64,000 nt of DNA from the NCBI RefSeq assembly GCF_005952805.1, contig NZ_CP040709.1, forward strand, positions 1,550,001 to 1,614,000, in the 5' to 3' direction. The position numbers and the translations under genes are program-made. Positions within the stretch are counted from its first letter, which is position 1; the number at the start of each line of letters is the position of its first letter. Shown piece after piece: positions 43,970-51,837 of the stretch. The notes under the pieces were generated by a model. It was not told the origin of the DNA and searched no databases. It saw only the letters and a program-made list of their open reading frames with translations. Source of the DNA: Inhella inkyongensis (GTDB lineage Bacteria; Pseudomonadota; Gammaproteobacteria; Burkholderiales; Burkholderiaceae_C).

Positions 43970-44380
43970 TCAGACTGCCGCGTTGTGCGAGCGCATGGCG
44001 TCCAGCGTCGTGCGTACGCTGCCGTTGATGAAGCGCAGCGTGGCCTCGTAGCGCAGGGTGTTGTCGGCAAAGGCGGCGCGTTCACGGTCCATGTCCACGC
44101 CGTTGGTGTCCAGATTGGTCTGCGCCTGGATTGCGAATTGGCGGGTGCTGGTGGCCAGGCCGTTGGGGCTTTGACTGAGGTGGGCTGCGTGGGTGACGCT
44201 GGCCTGGCCTGGGGCCTGGCCCACGGCTTCGCGCAGCGCACGGGCGAAGTCCATGTCCTTGGCCTGGTAGCCCGGGGTGTCGGCGTTGGCGATATTGCTG
44301 GCCAACAGACGCTGGCGCTCGGCGCGCAGCGCCAAGGCCTGGGTCTGGAATTCAAGTCCGGTGGTGAGCCGATCCAACAT
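43970..44380 (-). CDS. flgB: Proximal rod protein FlgB
   Basis: A 136-residue rod subunit and first gene of the flgBCDEFGHIJKL run. ALRAERQRLLASNIANADTPGYQAKDMDF is the conserved N-terminal motif. A GGAGG ribosome binding site precedes the ATG. It is divergent from flgA across 145 bases that should hold both FlhDC-dependent promoters; I cannot point to exact boxes there. Confidence 0.97.
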   Translation of the reverse strand: MLDRLTTGLEFQTQALALRAERQRLLASNIANADTPGYQAKDMDFARALREAVGQAPGQASVTHAAHLSQSPNGLATSTRQFAIQAQTNLDTNGVDMDRERAAFADNTLRYEATLRFINGSVRTTLDAMRSHNAAV

Positions 44381-44525
44381 GGCGCCTCCGGCGTCCGCAG
44401 CAAGCCCTATTGGGCGATGGCAGCGATTCTGTTGGGGGCCCTGGCAAACATGAGCCGGAAAAGCGGCCTCGCAGTCGGTCTATTCCCGCGCTGGGCCGCC
44501 AAGCGGCTGCCTAGAGTGCGGCGCC

Positions 44526-45221
44526 ATGAAATACCTTGCCCACTGCTTCGCGCTGGTGCTGGCCCTGGTCATGGGGCCGGCGGCCGCCAGTCTGCCGGAG
44601 CCCTGGCGCCAAGCGCTGCAGAGCATGACCCAGAGTGCGGCTCAGGCAGCGCTGGCCGGTCAAGGGGAGGTGGTGGTGGAGTTGGGCGAGCTTGACGCAC
44701 GCCTGCGCCTGGCGCCCTGCGAGCAGGTACAGCCCTTTGTCCCTGCGGGCCAGAACCTTTGGGGGCGCAGCCGCGTGGGGCTGCGCTGCCTGCAGGGCGC
44801 CAAGCGCTGGTCGATCACGGTGCCGGTGCAGGTGCGGGTGTTCGCGCCAGCCTGGACCCTGCGCCAGAGCTTGCCGGCTGGCACCACCTTGAGCGAGGAG
44901 ATGATGGAGCGGCGGCGGGCCGAAATCAGCGCTGAGACATCCCCTGCGCTGGCGCAAGCCGAGCCGCCGGTGGGGCGGGTTCTGGCCCAGGCCGCCGAGG
45001 GCGGTGCCGTGCTGCGCCAACAGCACTTGCGCGTCCGCCAGTGGTTTGAAGCCGGTGCGCCGGTGCAGCTGAGTCTGGCCGGTGAGGGTTTTTCGCTGCG
45101 TTCCGAGGGCCAGGCCCTGGGGCCGGGCCTGGAGGGTGCGACGGTGCGGGTGCGGCTGGAAAGTGGTCGTATCGTGCTGGGGCAGGCCAGTGGGCCAAAC
45201 CGGGTGACGCTGCCATGGTGA
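44526..45221 (+). CDS. flgA: P-ring assembly chaperone FlgA
   Basis: A 231-residue periplasmic protein with a signal peptide (FALVLALVMGPAAASLP). The C-terminal SAF-type domain is visible (VFAPAWTLRQSLPAGTTLSEEMMERRR, GAPVQLSLAGEGFSLRSEGQAL). It assists FlgI polymerisation. It is divergent from flgB and precedes flgM and flgN, a common arrangement. Confidence 0.95.
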   Translation: MKYLAHCFALVLALVMGPAAASLPEPWRQALQSMTQSAAQAALAGQGEVVVELGELDARLRLAPCEQVQPFVPAGQNLWGRSRVGLRCLQGAKRWSITVPVQVRVFAPAWTLRQSLPAGTTLSEEMMERRRAEISAETSPALAQAEPPVGRVLAQAAEGGAVLRQQHLRVRQWFEAGAPVQLSLAGEGFSLRSEGQALGPGLEGATVRVRLESGRIVLGQASGPNRVTLPW

Positions 45222-45252
45222 GGTGGAATTCCGGCTGGCCTGGAAAAAACCC

Positions 45253-45279
45253 TAAAGTTGCCGCCCGGTGGGCCGAAGA
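45253..45279 (+). promoter_or_regulatory. Putative sigma-28 promoter of flgM
   Basis: TAAA (45253-45256), exactly 15 bases, GCCGAAGA (45272-45279). Near-consensus. It would let FliA raise its own inhibitor, the known late-stage control of flgM. Confidence 0.8.
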
Positions 45280-45287
45280 AGCCCCCA

Positions 45288-45313
45288 GGAACCCGGCAAG
45301 CGGGCTGGGTTCC
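45288..45313 (+). promoter_or_regulatory. Hairpin at the 5' end of the flgM leader
   Basis: GGAACCC (45288-45294) pairs with GGGTTCC (45307-45313). The promoter predicts a start near 45286, so the stem begins within a few bases of the transcript end, as in fliD. It ends five bases before the GAGGAG ribosome binding site. Confidence 0.45.
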
Positions 45314-45330
45314 GGAACGAGGAGCCCATG

Positions 45331-45693
45331 ATGGAAGTCGGCAACAACCCCAATCGCCCGGTGCAATCCCCTGCACAGGACCGTGCAGCTCGACCCGAGC
45401 TGTCGCCCCAGGCCGGCCGAGTGGCCGCGCCGGCCGTCCAGCCCAATCAGACCGGCGCGCGCGCCGAACCGGTCAACGCCAATCCGCCCGCCAGCGCCCA
45501 GGTGGCGCTGTCCAACAGCGCGGTTCAGCTGCTTTCCGGTGGTGATGAGCAGGAGAGTTTCGATACCCAGAAGGTCGAGCGTCTGTCGCGCGAGATCGAA
45601 GAAGGGCGCTTTGAAGTCAATGCCGAGGCGGTGGCTGACCGCCTGATCGCCAGTACGCGCGAACTGCAGCCGCGCGGCCCGTCTGAATCCTGA
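45331..45693 (+). CDS. flgM: Anti-sigma-28 factor FlgM
   Basis: A 120-residue inhibitor of FliA that is exported when the hook is finished. The C-terminal sigma-binding part is typical (KVERLSREIEEGRFEVNAEAVADRLIAS); the N-terminal half is Pro/Ala-rich and likely unfolded. Two ATGs (45328, 45331) are possible; the second has better spacing from GAGGAG (45319-45324). Slightly longer than the usual 95-105 residues. Confidence 0.92.
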   Translation: MEVGNNPNRPVQSPAQDRAARPELSPQAGRVAAPAVQPNQTGARAEPVNANPPASAQVALSNSAVQLLSGGDEQESFDTQKVERLSREIEEGRFEVNAEAVADRLIASTRELQPRGPSES

Positions 45694-45748
45694 GTCGGCG
45701 CGCCCGCTAAGAGGCGCCACGACTCAAGCCCTGTGAGAGCGTGACGCC

Positions 45749-46141
45749 ATGATTGCCCCTCGTTCCCCTTCGTTCCCGGCGGCCACCGCAAAAATCGCCG
45801 CCGATCCGCTGATTTCAGAGCTGGAAGCCGCCCTGGCTGGGGTCCATCAGGCCTTGCTTGAGCGCGACACCCTGGCGCTGGAGCTCCACAGCGGCGCCGT
45901 CCAGCAGCGCATGCTCCATCTGCAGACCCTGGCCCGCCAAGGCCAGCTCAATGCCAGTGCGCGGCAACGGCTGGGTCAGGCCAGTGCCTTGCTGGCGGCG
46001 CAGCGCGTCAGCCTGTCGCGCGCCAGCTCGGCCCTGGACCGGGCACTGGACACCCTGATGCCGGCCGAGCCGATCGGCCTTTATGGCCAGGCCGGCAAGC
46101 CCTTGAAGCGCCGCAGCAGCGGCGACAGCATCAGCGCCTGA
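45749..46141 (+). CDS. flgN: FlgK/FlgL export chaperone FlgN
   Basis: A 130-residue helical protein placed after flgM, where flgN belongs. The helix region LISELEAALAGVHQALLERDTLALE and the C-terminal LYGQAGKPLK segment fit the family. It holds FlgK and FlgL for export. Low sequence conservation makes context the main evidence. A strong inverted repeat follows 15 bases after the stop. Confidence 0.88.
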   Translation: MIAPRSPSFPAATAKIAADPLISELEAALAGVHQALLERDTLALELHSGAVQQRMLHLQTLARQGQLNASARQRLGQASALLAAQRVSLSRASSALDRALDTLMPAEPIGLYGQAGKPLKRRSSGDSISA

Positions 46142-46156
46142 ATGTGTGCCCCTCGC

Positions 46157-46190
46157 CCGAACCCGCCGCGCTGAACGCGGGCGGGTTCGG
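46157..46190. terminator. Strong hairpin after flgN
   Basis: CCGAACCCGCC (46157-46167) and GGCGGGTTCGG (46180-46190) form a perfect 11-bp stem. No T-run follows on either strand. It lies between convergent flgN and the DUF1841 gene and may stop both. Confidence 0.6.
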
Positions 46191-46280
46191 TCGGTCCCCC
46201 GAGGGGACGCGGTGGGTTGCGGCATCGAGCCGCACCCTGCCGCAGGCGGGCCGGCTTGGGGCGGCCCGGCGCTCGGCCCG
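46191..46280. repeat. GC-rich intergenic segment of repeat type
   Basis: Contains CCCCCGAGGGG, CGGCATCGAGCCG and a GGCTTGGGGCGGCCCGG stretch. Such segments recur between genes in many Burkholderiales genomes. No coding potential seen. Confidence 0.35.
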
Positions 46281-46296
46281 GAAATCCGCTCCGAAC

Positions 46297-46728
46297 TCAG
46301 CGTGTAGCGCGCTGGCGCACCGCTTCCAGATAGGCCAAGCCGTCGGGCGGCAATCCGCTGCGCTGGCTGGCCCAAATCATTTCTCCGAGTGCTTCCATGG
46401 CCTGATGGTGGGCCTCGTGCATCGAGCCCAACCGGGCGGCCAGCAGCTCGACCGCTTGGCGGATGCCACTGGGCTGATCAATCGACATCTGCTCGCTGAT
46501 CGACAGGTGCATGGACAGGTGCAGGAAGGGGTTGGTGCGCCCATCCTCGACACGGTAGTCCAGCGCCAGGGCGCTGGCCTCGTCGGTCAGCTCGGCAAAG
46601 TACTCGGGGTGCGCAGCGACCCAGGGCTGGGCCAGCTTTTGCATCGGATCCAGCGCCTCGCCGGCCTGCCAGCTGCGGTAGGTGGCGCAAAAAAAGCGCC
46701 GCACATCAAGTTGGGACGGGGTGTACAT
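46297..46728 (-). CDS. DUF1841 family protein
   Basis: A 143-residue soluble protein of unknown function found widely in betaproteobacteria. It begins MYTPSQLDVRRFFCATYRSWQ and has the His-rich NPFLHLSMHLSISEQMSIDQPSGIR motif and a second MHEAHHQAMEALGEMIW motif; the conserved His and Glu residues could bind metal, but no activity is established. The ATG at 46728 gives the family's usual start; the frame stays open far upstream without support. Confidence 0.9.
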   Translation of the reverse strand: MYTPSQLDVRRFFCATYRSWQAGEALDPMQKLAQPWVAAHPEYFAELTDEASALALDYRVEDGRTNPFLHLSMHLSISEQMSIDQPSGIRQAVELLAARLGSMHEAHHQAMEALGEMIWASQRSGLPPDGLAYLEAVRQRATR

Positions 46729-46859
46729 GGATCGGATTGTCGACTGGCAATTGGCGCGCCGCGTGCCCAGGCTGCCTGCCGGCCGGACCCTTTCGCGAGG
46801 CTTCGCTGGGTCTGAACAGGCCCTAGGATTCGCCCTCCAAGCTGGAAAGAGGAGCAGCG

Positions 46860-47483
46860 ATGAGCGTGATCGTCGTGGCCAATGCCAAAGGTGGTGTCGG
46901 CAAGAGCACATTGGCCAGCAATCTGGCCGGTTATTTAGCCCGCCAGGGACGGCGGGTGATGCTGGGCGACACCGATGCGCAGCAGTCGGCCCGCCAGTGG
47001 CTGAACCAGCGACCTGAGGGTCTGCCTCTGATCGAGAGCTGGGAGGTGGACGGAGAGCGTCTGCGCAGCCCCAAGGGTGTGGATCACCTGGTGCTGGACA
47101 CCCCGGCGGGCCTGGGCGGCAAGGCGCTGGAGCAGGCCGTGGCGGTGGCCACCCATGTGATCGTGCCGCTGCAACCCAGCCCCTTTGACGCCCAGGCCAG
47201 CCTGCCCTTTGTGCGACAGCTTCAGAAGGTGGCGGCCCGGCGCAGCAAGGCGCCTGCCCTGGGCGTGGTGGTGATGCGCAACAAGGAAGGCACACAATCC
47301 AGCCAGCAAGTGCAAATGTTCCTCGCGGGCGCCGGTTTGTCGCCGGTTGCAGCTTTGCGCGACACGCAAAATTACGTCCAGCTCGCTGCCCGGGGGCTGA
47401 CCTTGTGGGATGTCGGCCTCAGCCGCGTGGAACGCGACCTGGAGCAGTGGCAGCCCTTGTTGGCCTGGCTGGCTGCGCCCTGA
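46860..47483 (+). CDS. ParA/MinD-type ATPase (orphan)
   Basis: A 207-residue P-loop ATPase with an intact deviant Walker A, KGGVGKST at about residues 10-17, the D-rich switch (GDTDAQQSA) and LDTPAGLGG as Walker B. Length fits the short ParA group without a DNA-binding domain. GAGGAG precedes the ATG. No parB or plasmid/chromosome partition genes are near. It is followed after 11 bases by an atypical LuxR-type regulator. A cargo-positioning role is possible; target unknown. Confidence 0.9.
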   Translation: MSVIVVANAKGGVGKSTLASNLAGYLARQGRRVMLGDTDAQQSARQWLNQRPEGLPLIESWEVDGERLRSPKGVDHLVLDTPAGLGGKALEQAVAVATHVIVPLQPSPFDAQASLPFVRQLQKVAARRSKAPALGVVVMRNKEGTQSSQQVQMFLAGAGLSPVAALRDTQNYVQLAARGLTLWDVGLSRVERDLEQWQPLLAWLAAP

Positions 47484-47494
47484 ATTCAAAAGAC

Positions 47495-48166
47495 ATGCGA
47501 CTGCTGCTGATTGACGACCACCCGCTGATTCATCTGGCGATGCGGGCTTTGCTGAGCGATTTCGAGCCGGCGGTGAGCCTGACACCGGCGGCCGATGCCG
47601 CCACCGCCCATCGCTTGCTGGCCAGCGAACCGGTCTTCGATCTGGTGCTGCTGAGTCTGCAGTTGGGTGACGAGGACGGCTTTGCCCTGCTGGAGACGCT
47701 GCGCCAGGGGCACCCGGCCTTGCCGATCGCGGTGATGTCGGCCGGCAATTCCATGGCCGAGGTGATCCGTGCCATCGATCAAGGCGCCATGGCCTTCATT
47801 CCCAAGACCAGCGACCCGGCGCAGATGAAGGAAGCGCTGGAGTTGGTGGTCGCCGGCGGCATCTACATCCCGGCCATGCGCATGGGGGGCGAGTCCCCGC
47901 CGCCGCCGCCGGGTGTGCAGTCGCCCACCGCCCTCCCGGCCGTGGCACCGCCGCCGGCACCGCGCGACTTGGAAAGCTTGCCGATCACGGCGCGTCAACA
48001 CGAGGTGCTGCGCGGTCTTTTGATGGGCAAGCCCAACAAGGTGATCGCCTCCGAGCTGAAGATTTCGGCCGACACGGTCAAGGACCACGTCCAGGCCATC
48101 TTCCGCGCGCTGGGCGTGAACAGCCGCACCCAGGCGGTGCTGGCGGTCAGTCAGATGGGGCGTTGA
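47495..48166 (+). CDS. LuxR-type regulator with a receiver lacking the phospho-Asp
   Basis: A 223-residue protein with an N-terminal receiver and a C-terminal LuxR helix-turn-helix (LPITARQHEVLRGLLMGKPNKVIASELKISADTVKDHV). In the receiver the acidic pair (DDHPL) and Lys (FIPKTS) are kept but the acceptor is Ser54 (LVLLSLQLGDEDG; codon AGT at 47654-47656). It is thus unlikely to be phosphorylated there. A Pro-rich linker (about 130-155) joins the domains. The last 20 bases overlap the end of convergent scpA. Possibly cotranscribed with the ParA-like gene. Confidence 0.9.
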   Translation: MRLLLIDDHPLIHLAMRALLSDFEPAVSLTPAADAATAHRLLASEPVFDLVLLSLQLGDEDGFALLETLRQGHPALPIAVMSAGNSMAEVIRAIDQGAMAFIPKTSDPAQMKEALELVVAGGIYIPAMRMGGESPPPPPGVQSPTALPAVAPPPAPRDLESLPITARQHEVLRGLLMGKPNKVIASELKISADTVKDHVQAIFRALGVNSRTQAVLAVSQMGR

Positions 48167-49025
48167 CTGGGGCGCTGACTTCGCGCTGGAACAGCCGCAC
48201 GTAGATGGGCGCGAAGGCCTCGGCCTGGGTCAGCTGCAACAGGCCCTCGCGGGTCAGCTCCAGCATGGCAATGAAGGTCACCACCAGCACCTGGGGGCCG
48301 CGCTCGATCTCAAACAGATCTTCAAATCCCAGGTAGCGCTGCCCTTGCAAGCGGCGCAGCACGATGCTCATGTGCTCGCGCACCGAAAGCTGCTCGCGCG
48401 TGATGCGATGGTGCTGGTGCAGCTTGGCCCGCGCGAGCAGTTCGCGCCAGGCCTGAGCCAGATCCTCGGGGCGCACTGCCTCGAAGGTGGGGGCGGCGCT
48501 GAAATCGGCTTCGACGCTGGGGCACCAGAAGTCCCGGCCCAAGAGCGGCAACTCATCGAGTTTGAGCGCACCGATCTTGATGCGCTCGTAGTCCAGCAGG
48601 CGCCGCACCAGTTCAGCGCGTGGGTCCTCGGCTTCGCCCCCGTCGTCGCTCTGCCGCACCGGCAGCAGCATGCGCGACTTGATCTCGATCAGCATCGCCG
48701 CCATCAGCAGGTACTCGGCGGCCAACTCCAGGTTGTGCTTGCGAATCTGCTCGACATAGCCCAGGTACTGGACGGTCACGTCCGCCAGCGGGATGTCAAA
48801 GATGTTGAAGTTCTGCTTGCGGATCAGGTAGAGAAGCAGGTCCAGAGGGCCTTGAAAGGCCTCCAGGAAAACTTCCAGCGCATCGGGTGGGATGTAGAGA
48901 TCCTGCGGCAGCTGGAACAGCGGCTCGCCATAAAGGGTGGCCAAGGCCACCTGGTCGACGATCTGCGGCTCGTCTAGCGGCGCAGCTACGTCGGCGGTAT
49001 TTGGGTCAAAGGTGGTGGCAGGCAT
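48147..49025 (-). CDS. scpA: Segregation and condensation protein ScpA
   Basis: A 292-residue kleisin that bridges SMC heads in the chromosome-condensing complex. The diagnostic segment FQGPLDLLLYLIRKQNFNIFDIPLADVTVQYL is near residues 55-90. The ATG at 49025 gives a normal N terminus; an upstream alternative at 49070 is possible. scpB and smc are not in the window. Its 3' end overlaps the convergent LuxR-type regulator by 20 bases. Confidence 0.94.
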   Translation of the reverse strand: MPATTFDPNTADVAAPLDEPQIVDQVALATLYGEPLFQLPQDLYIPPDALEVFLEAFQGPLDLLLYLIRKQNFNIFDIPLADVTVQYLGYVEQIRKHNLELAAEYLLMAAMLIEIKSRMLLPVRQSDDGGEAEDPRAELVRRLLDYERIKIGALKLDELPLLGRDFWCPSVEADFSAAPTFEAVRPEDLAQAWRELLARAKLHQHHRITREQLSVREHMSIVLRRLQGQRYLGFEDLFEIERGPQVLVVTFIAMLELTREGLLQLTQAEAFAPIYVRLFQREVSAPVNAPSD

Positions 49026-49077
49026 GCAAACGATCAAGCGACCGCCGTGGAACTGGCTTTGCCAGGCCACTGGCGGT

Positions 49078-49175
49078 GCCCCCTTGAGGGGGCTGAGGCT
49101 GGACCCAGAGGGCCCTGCGGGCCTTTGGTGCCTGCCGAAGAGCAGGGCCTCTGGCCCGGCGCGGCCTGCAAGGTG
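49078..49175. repeat. Hairpin-rich intergenic segment between DUF3460 and scpA
   Basis: CCAGAGGGCCCTGC (49105-49118) pairs with GCAGGGCCTCTGG (49142-49154) with one bulge; CCCCCTTGAGGGGG lies beside it. No T-run, no gene. Similar in style to the segments at 13672 and 46191. Confidence 0.4.
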
Positions 49176-49180
49176 GCGGC

Positions 49181-49393
49181 CTATTGGGCCGCTTCGGGGG
49201 TGGACCCGTACACGTAGGCCTGCTGCGGCACGCGTGCCGTTCCGAACTCGGCCTGCTGGTTGCGATCGAGCTGTTTGTCCCAGAGCAAGGCGCGGCCGGC
49301 GCGCTGCTCGGCCTCCAGCGTCGGCTTCTTGGCCTTGAGCTCCTGGATCATTTGCGTGACGTCGGAAGTGTAGGGCTTCCAGAAGAAGGGCAT
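49181..49393 (-). CDS. DUF3460 family small protein
   Basis: A 70-residue protein starting MPFFWKPYTSDVTQMIQELKA, the pattern of the DUF3460 family of betaproteobacteria, often near scpA. The remainder is charged (LEAEQRAGRALLWDKQLDRNQQAEF) and soluble. Function unknown. It lies eight bases downstream of the SulP gene and may share its transcript. Confidence 0.9.
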   Translation of the reverse strand: MPFFWKPYTSDVTQMIQELKAKKPTLEAEQRAGRALLWDKQLDRNQQAEFGTARVPQQAYVYGSTPEAAQ

Positions 49394-49400
49394 GGCGCGC

Positions 49401-51035
49401 TCAAGAGGGGGGAGGGGCGTCGATTTTAAGCCGCGGCAGGATGTGATCCGGGCCGAGCTCGGCCGCCAGACCGCTGCGTTCGATCAAAGACAGGGGTTGG
49501 GCATTCACATCGGCCAGTAGCAGGGCCACGCCCCGGCGCCGGAGTGCGGCATGGAGCTGCTGCAGCGCGTCCACGCCCGAGCTGTCGAGCTGCACCAGCT
49601 TGTGCAGGTCCAACACCACTGAGCGGGTGCCCGCATGAATCTGTTCGCCCAGGGCTTCCACCTTGGCCACGGCCCCAAAGAACAGGGATCCGTACAGCTC
49701 AAAGGCTTGCACGCCGGCGGGCAGCGCCTCTGCGGCCACCGGGCTGGCGCGAAACAGGCTGCCCATGCGGTAGATGAAGAACGCACAGGCCAGCAGCAGG
49801 CCGATTTCCACCGCCACCGTGAGATCGAACACCACTGTCAGGCCAAAGGTGCCCAGCAGCACCGTGCGATAGGGCAGATTGAAGTGGCGCAGGCGGGCGA
49901 ACTCATGCCATTCGCCCATGTTCCAGGCCACGAATAGCAGGATGCCTGCCAGCACGGCCAGTGGAATCTTCAGGGCCAGCGGGGCCGCCAGGGCCATGAC
50001 GGCCGCGACCGTGAGCGCGTGCACCATGCCAGCCACGGGCGTGCGGGCGCCGGCCCGCACATTGGTGACGCTGCGGGCGATGGTGCCGGTGGCCGGCATG
50101 CCACCTAGCAAGGGGCTGGCCAGATTGGCCAAGCCTTGCGCCATCAGTTCCTGGTTGGGGTCGTGGCGGGTGATCGGGGTGCCGATCTTTTCCGCCATCT
50201 GATCAGCCACCCGGGCACAGAGCAGTGACTCAATGGCGCCCAGCAGGGCCAGGGTCAGGGTGGGTGTGACCAGCAGCTTGGCCTGCGACCAGCTGAGCTC
50301 AGGCCAGCGCAAATCGGGCAGGCCCTGGGGGATGCTGCCAAAGCGACTGCCGATGGTCTCGACCGGCCACTGCAACAGGGCGGCGGCGGCGCTCAGCCCG
50401 ACCAGCGCCACGATAGGGGCCGGCAGGCGCACCAAAGCTCGCAGTGAGGGGGCACGGGCCAACTGCGGCCATACGGCCATCAGGCTGACGCCCAACAGCC
50501 CCAGCGTCAGGGCGTGAGGGTTCCAGCTGCTGGCGTGCCGGGCCAGGGTCTCGATCTGCGCAAAGAAATCGGCGGGCATCTTGGTCGGGATGCGCAGCCC
50601 GAACAGATCGCGCAACTGCGACAGTCCGATCAACACCGCAATGCCATTGGTGAAGCCAATGATGATGGCCACGGGCACATAGCGCACCAGGGCGCCTAGA
50701 CGCAGCAGCCCCATCAGGAACAGCAGAACACCCGCCATGCCGGTCGAAAGCAGCAAGCCGCCCAGGCCGTGGCGCTCCACGATGCCATAGACCACCACGA
50801 TGAAGGCCCCGGCCGGCCCACCGATCTGCACATTGGAGCCGCCCAGCATCGAGATCAGGAAGCCGGCCACGATGGCCGTGGTCAAACCCGCCTCGGGCGG
50901 CAGCCCGCTGGCAATGGCAAAGGCCATGGCCAAGGGTAGAGCAACCACGCCCACCGTCAGGCCCGCCCCCAGGTCGGACCAGCTGATTTGGTGCCAGCAA
51001 TCCAGCAAGCGGGGATGAAAGCGCTGCACCTTCAT
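49401..51035 (-). CDS. SulP-family anion transporter with STAS domain
   Basis: A 544-residue inner-membrane transporter. About 12-14 hydrophobic segments span residues 20-410, including the family signature region (GLPPEAGLTTAIVAGFLISMLGGSNVQIGGPAGAF). A C-terminal STAS domain follows (about 440-540, VVLDLHKLVQLDSSGVDALQQL). Members carry sulfate, bicarbonate or dicarboxylates; the substrate here is not determined. Its start overlaps the stop of a periplasmic binding-protein gene by four bases (ATGA). Confidence 0.94.
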   Translation of the reverse strand: MKVQRFHPRLLDCWHQISWSDLGAGLTVGVVALPLAMAFAIASGLPPEAGLTTAIVAGFLISMLGGSNVQIGGPAGAFIVVVYGIVERHGLGGLLLSTGMAGVLLFLMGLLRLGALVRYVPVAIIIGFTNGIAVLIGLSQLRDLFGLRIPTKMPADFFAQIETLARHASSWNPHALTLGLLGVSLMAVWPQLARAPSLRALVRLPAPIVALVGLSAAAALLQWPVETIGSRFGSIPQGLPDLRWPELSWSQAKLLVTPTLTLALLGAIESLLCARVADQMAEKIGTPITRHDPNQELMAQGLANLASPLLGGMPATGTIARSVTNVRAGARTPVAGMVHALTVAAVMALAAPLALKIPLAVLAGILLFVAWNMGEWHEFARLRHFNLPYRTVLLGTFGLTVVFDLTVAVEIGLLLACAFFIYRMGSLFRASPVAAEALPAGVQAFELYGSLFFGAVAKVEALGEQIHAGTRSVVLDLHKLVQLDSSGVDALQQLHAALRRRGVALLLADVNAQPLSLIERSGLAAELGPDHILPRLKIDAPPPS

Positions 51036-51793
51036 TCGGTCTCGGCGTAGCGTCGTTCAATGCCACGGATTTGTTTGCGCAGGCGCGGCAAGGCCAACTG
51101 CGCGTCGATGGCGGCGAGCCATTCCTGTGCCTGCGGCAGCGAGCGCCGAATGCCCAGATGAAAGGGCACGGCGGGTGCCACATAGGGCGCGGGCACCGAA
51201 ATGATGCCGGCCTGCAGGCCCAGCTTGCGCAGCCGCCACTGCGTCACCAGCGGGGAGAGAGCCACATGCACGTCGCCGCGTTTGGCCAGCACCATGCGGT
51301 AGATGGCGTCGTGCCCGCCCACCCACTCAACCTGGGGAAAGTCAGCAAACTGGGTCTCGGCCCACTGGTTACCGCGCTGGTCCACCAGATGAAAGGCCTT
51401 CAGCTGGGTGCGCTCACGCAGACTGCTTAACTCATCGCGGCGCGGATGGTCGGCGCGAAAAAACAGATGGGGTTCGAGGGTGACCAGGGGCTGCTGGCCG
51501 AACTCGGCATAGCTGCGGCGTTCGTCGGACGCAAAGGTACACAGTGCATCGGCTTCGCCGTTTTGCACCACGGCCTGCGCGCGGCGCCAGGGCAGGCCGA
51601 GGGGCGCTAGCTTCAAATTGGGCAGAGCCTGAGCCAGCACCAGGGCCAGTGCGTCCGGAATGACGCCCAAGACCCGGCCTTGATCGACATAGGAATAGGG
51701 CGCGTAGTCCTCATTCACGCTGAGACGCAGCACCCCAGACTGCGCCCGCCCGGATAGGGGCAGGGCGGCCAGGACGAAGGCACGGCGCAGCAT
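51032..51793 (-). CDS. Periplasmic solute-binding protein (SBP_bac_3)
   Basis: A 253-residue secreted protein with a short signal peptide (RRAFVLAALPLSGRAQ) and family-3 binding-domain patterns (LRLSVNEDYAPYSYVDQG, NGEADALCTFASDERR). No ABC transporter genes are near; instead it overlaps the SulP gene. It may be a sensor or scavenging protein for an amino-acid-like ligand. No membrane anchor is seen at the C terminus, unlike the binding protein at 24745. Confidence 0.85.
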   Translation of the reverse strand: MLRRAFVLAALPLSGRAQSGVLRLSVNEDYAPYSYVDQGRVLGVIPDALALVLAQALPNLKLAPLGLPWRRAQAVVQNGEADALCTFASDERRSYAEFGQQPLVTLEPHLFFRADHPRRDELSSLRERTQLKAFHLVDQRGNQWAETQFADFPQVEWVGGHDAIYRMVLAKRGDVHVALSPLVTQWRLRKLGLQAGIISVPAPYVAPAVPFHLGIRRSLPQAQEWLAAIDAQLALPRLRKQIRGIERRYAETE

Positions 51794-51837
51794 GGGCTCA
51801 TCCTAGCGGCCGCCCGCCGCAGGCGCTGACGCGGAAC

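Noticed and set aside
46729..47295. N-terminal extension of the DUF1841 frame up to 47295
   Set aside because: Overlaps the ParA-like gene antisense and adds only Pro/Arg/Ala-rich sequence; the family start is at 46728.
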